From Egerieenecus sp048201975 (GTDB lineage Bacteria > Bacillota > Clostridia > Christensenellales > Aristaeellaceae), in the NCBI GenBank assembly GCA_048201975.1, contig DBFBGQ010000025.1, positions 1-7,839 of the forward strand: DNA of 7,839 nt, given 5' to 3'. The notes beneath the pieces are model-generated. The model was given only the letters and a program-made list of their open reading frames with translations. It had not been told where the DNA came from and did no database searches. A program made the translations under genes and the position numbers. Below, piece after piece: positions 6,776 to 7,839 of this stretch. How positions within the stretch are numbered: position 1 is the first letter of the stretch; every line of letters starts with the position of its first letter.

Positions 6776-7639
6776 ATGTCCATCAAGTCATATCGCTTCG
6801 ACGGCAGTAAAACCCTGCGCCTGCGGGAGGAACCCACCGGGGCCGGGGAACATGATAAAGAGAAGGCCGAGCTCAAGGCAAAAACCGCCGAGAACCTGCG
6901 CAAGGTTGCGCTGCTGGCCGAAAAGCTCTTCGCTGCCGGCACGGAGGGACTGGTGGTGGCCATACAGGCCCGGGACGCCGCGGGCAAGGACAGCCTGGTG
7001 AAGCACGTCTTTTCCGCCCTGAACCCGCAAACCCTGGAGGTGCACGCCTTCAAGGCCCCCAACAAGCAGGAGCTCAGCCACGACTATCTCTGGCGGATCA
7101 TCCAGGCCCTGCCCCCCAGGGGCAAGGTGGGCATTCTGAACCGCTCCCACTACGAGGATGTGCTGGTGGTGAAGGTGCATCACCTGGAGCGCTCCTACCG
7201 CATGGCTCCCCGTTGCCTGGGAGACGATTTCTTCGACAAGCGCTACCGTCAGCTTCGCCACTTTGAAGAATATCTCTACGAAAACAGCTACCGTGTGGTG
7301 AAGCTCTTCCTGAACGTTTCCCGGGAGGAGCAGAAAAAGCGCTTCCTGGACCGCATCGAGCGGGAGGACAAGCACTGGAAGCTCTCCACCGCCGACATGA
7401 AGGAGCGCTCCCTCTGGGCGGAATACGACGCCGCCTACGAGGACTGCATCAACGCCACCGCCTCCGCGCATGCCCCCTGGTACGTCCTCCCCGCCGATGA
7501 CAAGTGGTTCACCCGCTATCTGGTCAGCGAGATCCTCCTCTCCTCCCTCTCCGATATGAACCCCGAGTTCCCTCCCCTCTCCGCCTCCGAGCTCGCCCTG
7601 GTCCCCAGCGTCAAGGCGGAATTGGAATTGGGAAAGTAA
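6776..7639 (+). CDS. ppk2: Polyphosphate kinase 2 (PPK2), class-III-like
   Basis: The 287-residue, one-domain PPK2 transfers phosphate between polyphosphate and nucleotides; class III enzymes can raise both AMP and ADP toward ATP. ARDAAGKD (65-72) is the Walker A loop with K71. LNRSHYEDVLVVKVH (121-135) is the Walker B region and closely matches the FNRSHYEDVLVxRV pattern I associate with class III. The lid/C-terminal signature is KRFLDRIE (188-195), HWKLSTADMKERSLWAEYDA (200-219) and HAPWYVLPADDKWFTRYLVS (232-251). R66 replaces the methionine I recall in class III Walker loops, so the nucleotide preference should not be taken as certain. The protein is soluble and cytoplasmic. GGAG at 6764-6767 lies 8 bases before the ATG. 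The gene is alone on its strand, with no PPK1 or exopolyphosphatase next to it. It is followed by the structured repeat. Confidence 0.93.
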   Translation: MSIKSYRFDGSKTLRLREEPTGAGEHDKEKAELKAKTAENLRKVALLAEKLFAAGTEGLVVAIQARDAAGKDSLVKHVFSALNPQTLEVHAFKAPNKQELSHDYLWRIIQALPPRGKVGILNRSHYEDVLVVKVHHLERSYRMAPRCLGDDFFDKRYRQLRHFEEYLYENSYRVVKLFLNVSREEQKKRFLDRIEREDKHWKLSTADMKERSLWAEYDAAYEDCINATASAHAPWYVLPADDKWFTRYLVSEILLSSLSDMNPEFPPLSASELALVPSVKAELELGK

Positions 7640-7702
7640 TCCCTAAAATTTGCGTTTTGCGGCATGCACAGCCTCAAAGGATGTGCCCCGAAGGGGTCCA
7701 GG
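7640..7702 (+). other. Non-coding spacer after ppk2 with a small hairpin
   Basis: No gene is seen. The spacer contains a short hairpin, CCCC-GAA-GGGG (7686-7696), without a following T run, then a G-rich run (7701-7705) leading into the nested repeat. GGCATGCAC at 7661-7669 is the exact reverse complement of 7813-7821 in the right arm of that repeat. No clear Rho-independent terminator for ppk2 is visible here. Confidence 0.5.
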
Positions 7703-7831
7703 GGGAAAGGCGGGCATTGCCGCCAGGAAGGTTGCCTTTTCCACCGGAAAAGGCAATCCGCCTACGGCGGACTGGTTGACTGCGCAAGGCGCAGGCAACC
7801 AGCCTCGCGGCAGTGCATGCCCGCCTTTCTC
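7703..7831. repeat. Nested inverted repeat able to form a cloverleaf (structured RNA or mobile palindromic element)
   Basis: The outer arms are AAAGGCGGGCAT plus TGCCGC (7706-7723), matched by GCGGCA plus ATGCCCGCCTTT (7807-7812, 7817-7828), with four extra bases (GTGC, 7813-7816) on the right. As RNA the stem extends to 7703/7831 through a G-U pair. Inside are three hairpins. Hairpin one is TTGCCTTTTCC-ACC-GGAAAAGGCAA (7732-7756), 11 perfect pairs, extended to 7730/7758 in RNA. Hairpin two is TCCGCC-TAC-GGCGGA (7757-7771), sharing two bases with that extension. Hairpin three is CTGGTTG (7772-7778) with CAACCAG (7796-7802) around an A/G mismatch and CTGCGC-AAG-GCGCAG. Alternatively, 7706-7736 pairs along its length with 7794-7828 (28 of 31 positions) as one long hairpin. 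No open reading frame, target duplication or tRNA features were found. It could be a dispersed palindromic repeat, a MITE-like remnant, a transcribed structure at the ppk2 3' end, or a bulky terminator (TTTCT follows the outer stem). Confidence 0.75.
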
Positions 7832-7839
7832 AACCGAAA

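Noticed and set aside
6788..7471. A 227-codon minus-strand frame over ppk2
   Set aside because: It is antisense to a protein with full PPK2 signatures and has no independent promoter or family match.
7504..7779. A 91-codon plus-strand frame overlapping the ppk2 end and the structured repeat
   Set aside because: It is out of frame with ppk2, runs through the palindromic repeat and has a proline/arginine-rich composition with no motif.
7703..7831. Reading the cloverleaf as a tRNA or an integron attC site
   Set aside because: Arm lengths, loops and conserved tRNA positions do not fit a tRNA, and there is no pair of attC core sites, cassette gene or integrase in view.
7703..7839. A CRISPR array in the repeat-rich tail
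   Set aside because: The repeated units are inverted and of unequal length; there are no regularly spaced direct repeats and no cas genes.

Overview
This 7.8-kb window is GC-rich and looks like the chromosome of a high-GC gut-type Clostridia (Bacillota). Strong AGGAGG-type ribosome sites precede the genes. The proteins (a GH2 beta-mannosidase, a MATE exporter, a clostridial-style MBL-fold protein, a PPK2 and an IS200/IS605 TnpA) fit an Oscillospiraceae- or Christensenellales-like organism. That placement is inference; no marker gene is present.

Layout. Positions 1-345 hold the 3' part of an IS200/IS605-family insertion sequence: the last 67 codons of tnpA and a hairpin-rich right end. It is less GC-rich than the rest and ends a few bases from the next gene. 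Positions 361-6565 are a four-gene block on the minus strand. In transcription order it encodes a TauE/SafE-family membrane transporter, a cytoplasmic GH2 beta-mannosidase, a MATE-family efflux transporter and a 504-residue MBL-fold metallohydrolase with an unassigned N-terminal half. The gaps are 44, 30 and 71 bases. A convincing sigma-A promoter (ATGACA, 17 bases, TATACT with an extended -10) precedes the first gene, so one transcript is likely. The IS right-end hairpin, read on the minus strand with its following T run, could end that transcript. Positions 6566-6775 are a divergent control region. Positions 6776-7639 (plus strand) encode a class-III-like polyphosphate kinase 2, driven by an extended -10 promoter. 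Positions 7640-7839 are non-coding and contain a striking 129-base nested inverted repeat that can fold either as a four-way cloverleaf or as one long hairpin.

How the genes may work together. The minus-strand block joins one sugar-cleaving enzyme, two membrane transporters and one metal-dependent hydrolase. The beta-mannosidase would trim beta-mannosides inside the cell, but no dedicated sugar importer is in view, so the substrate route is unknown. The MATE and TauE proteins suggest export or ion movement, and the MBL protein could act on a small molecule. The shared pathway is not evident from the sequence. PPK2 is transcribed separately and probably does general nucleotide/polyphosphate work. 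The least explained items are the structured repeat after ppk2 and the N-terminal half of the MBL protein.
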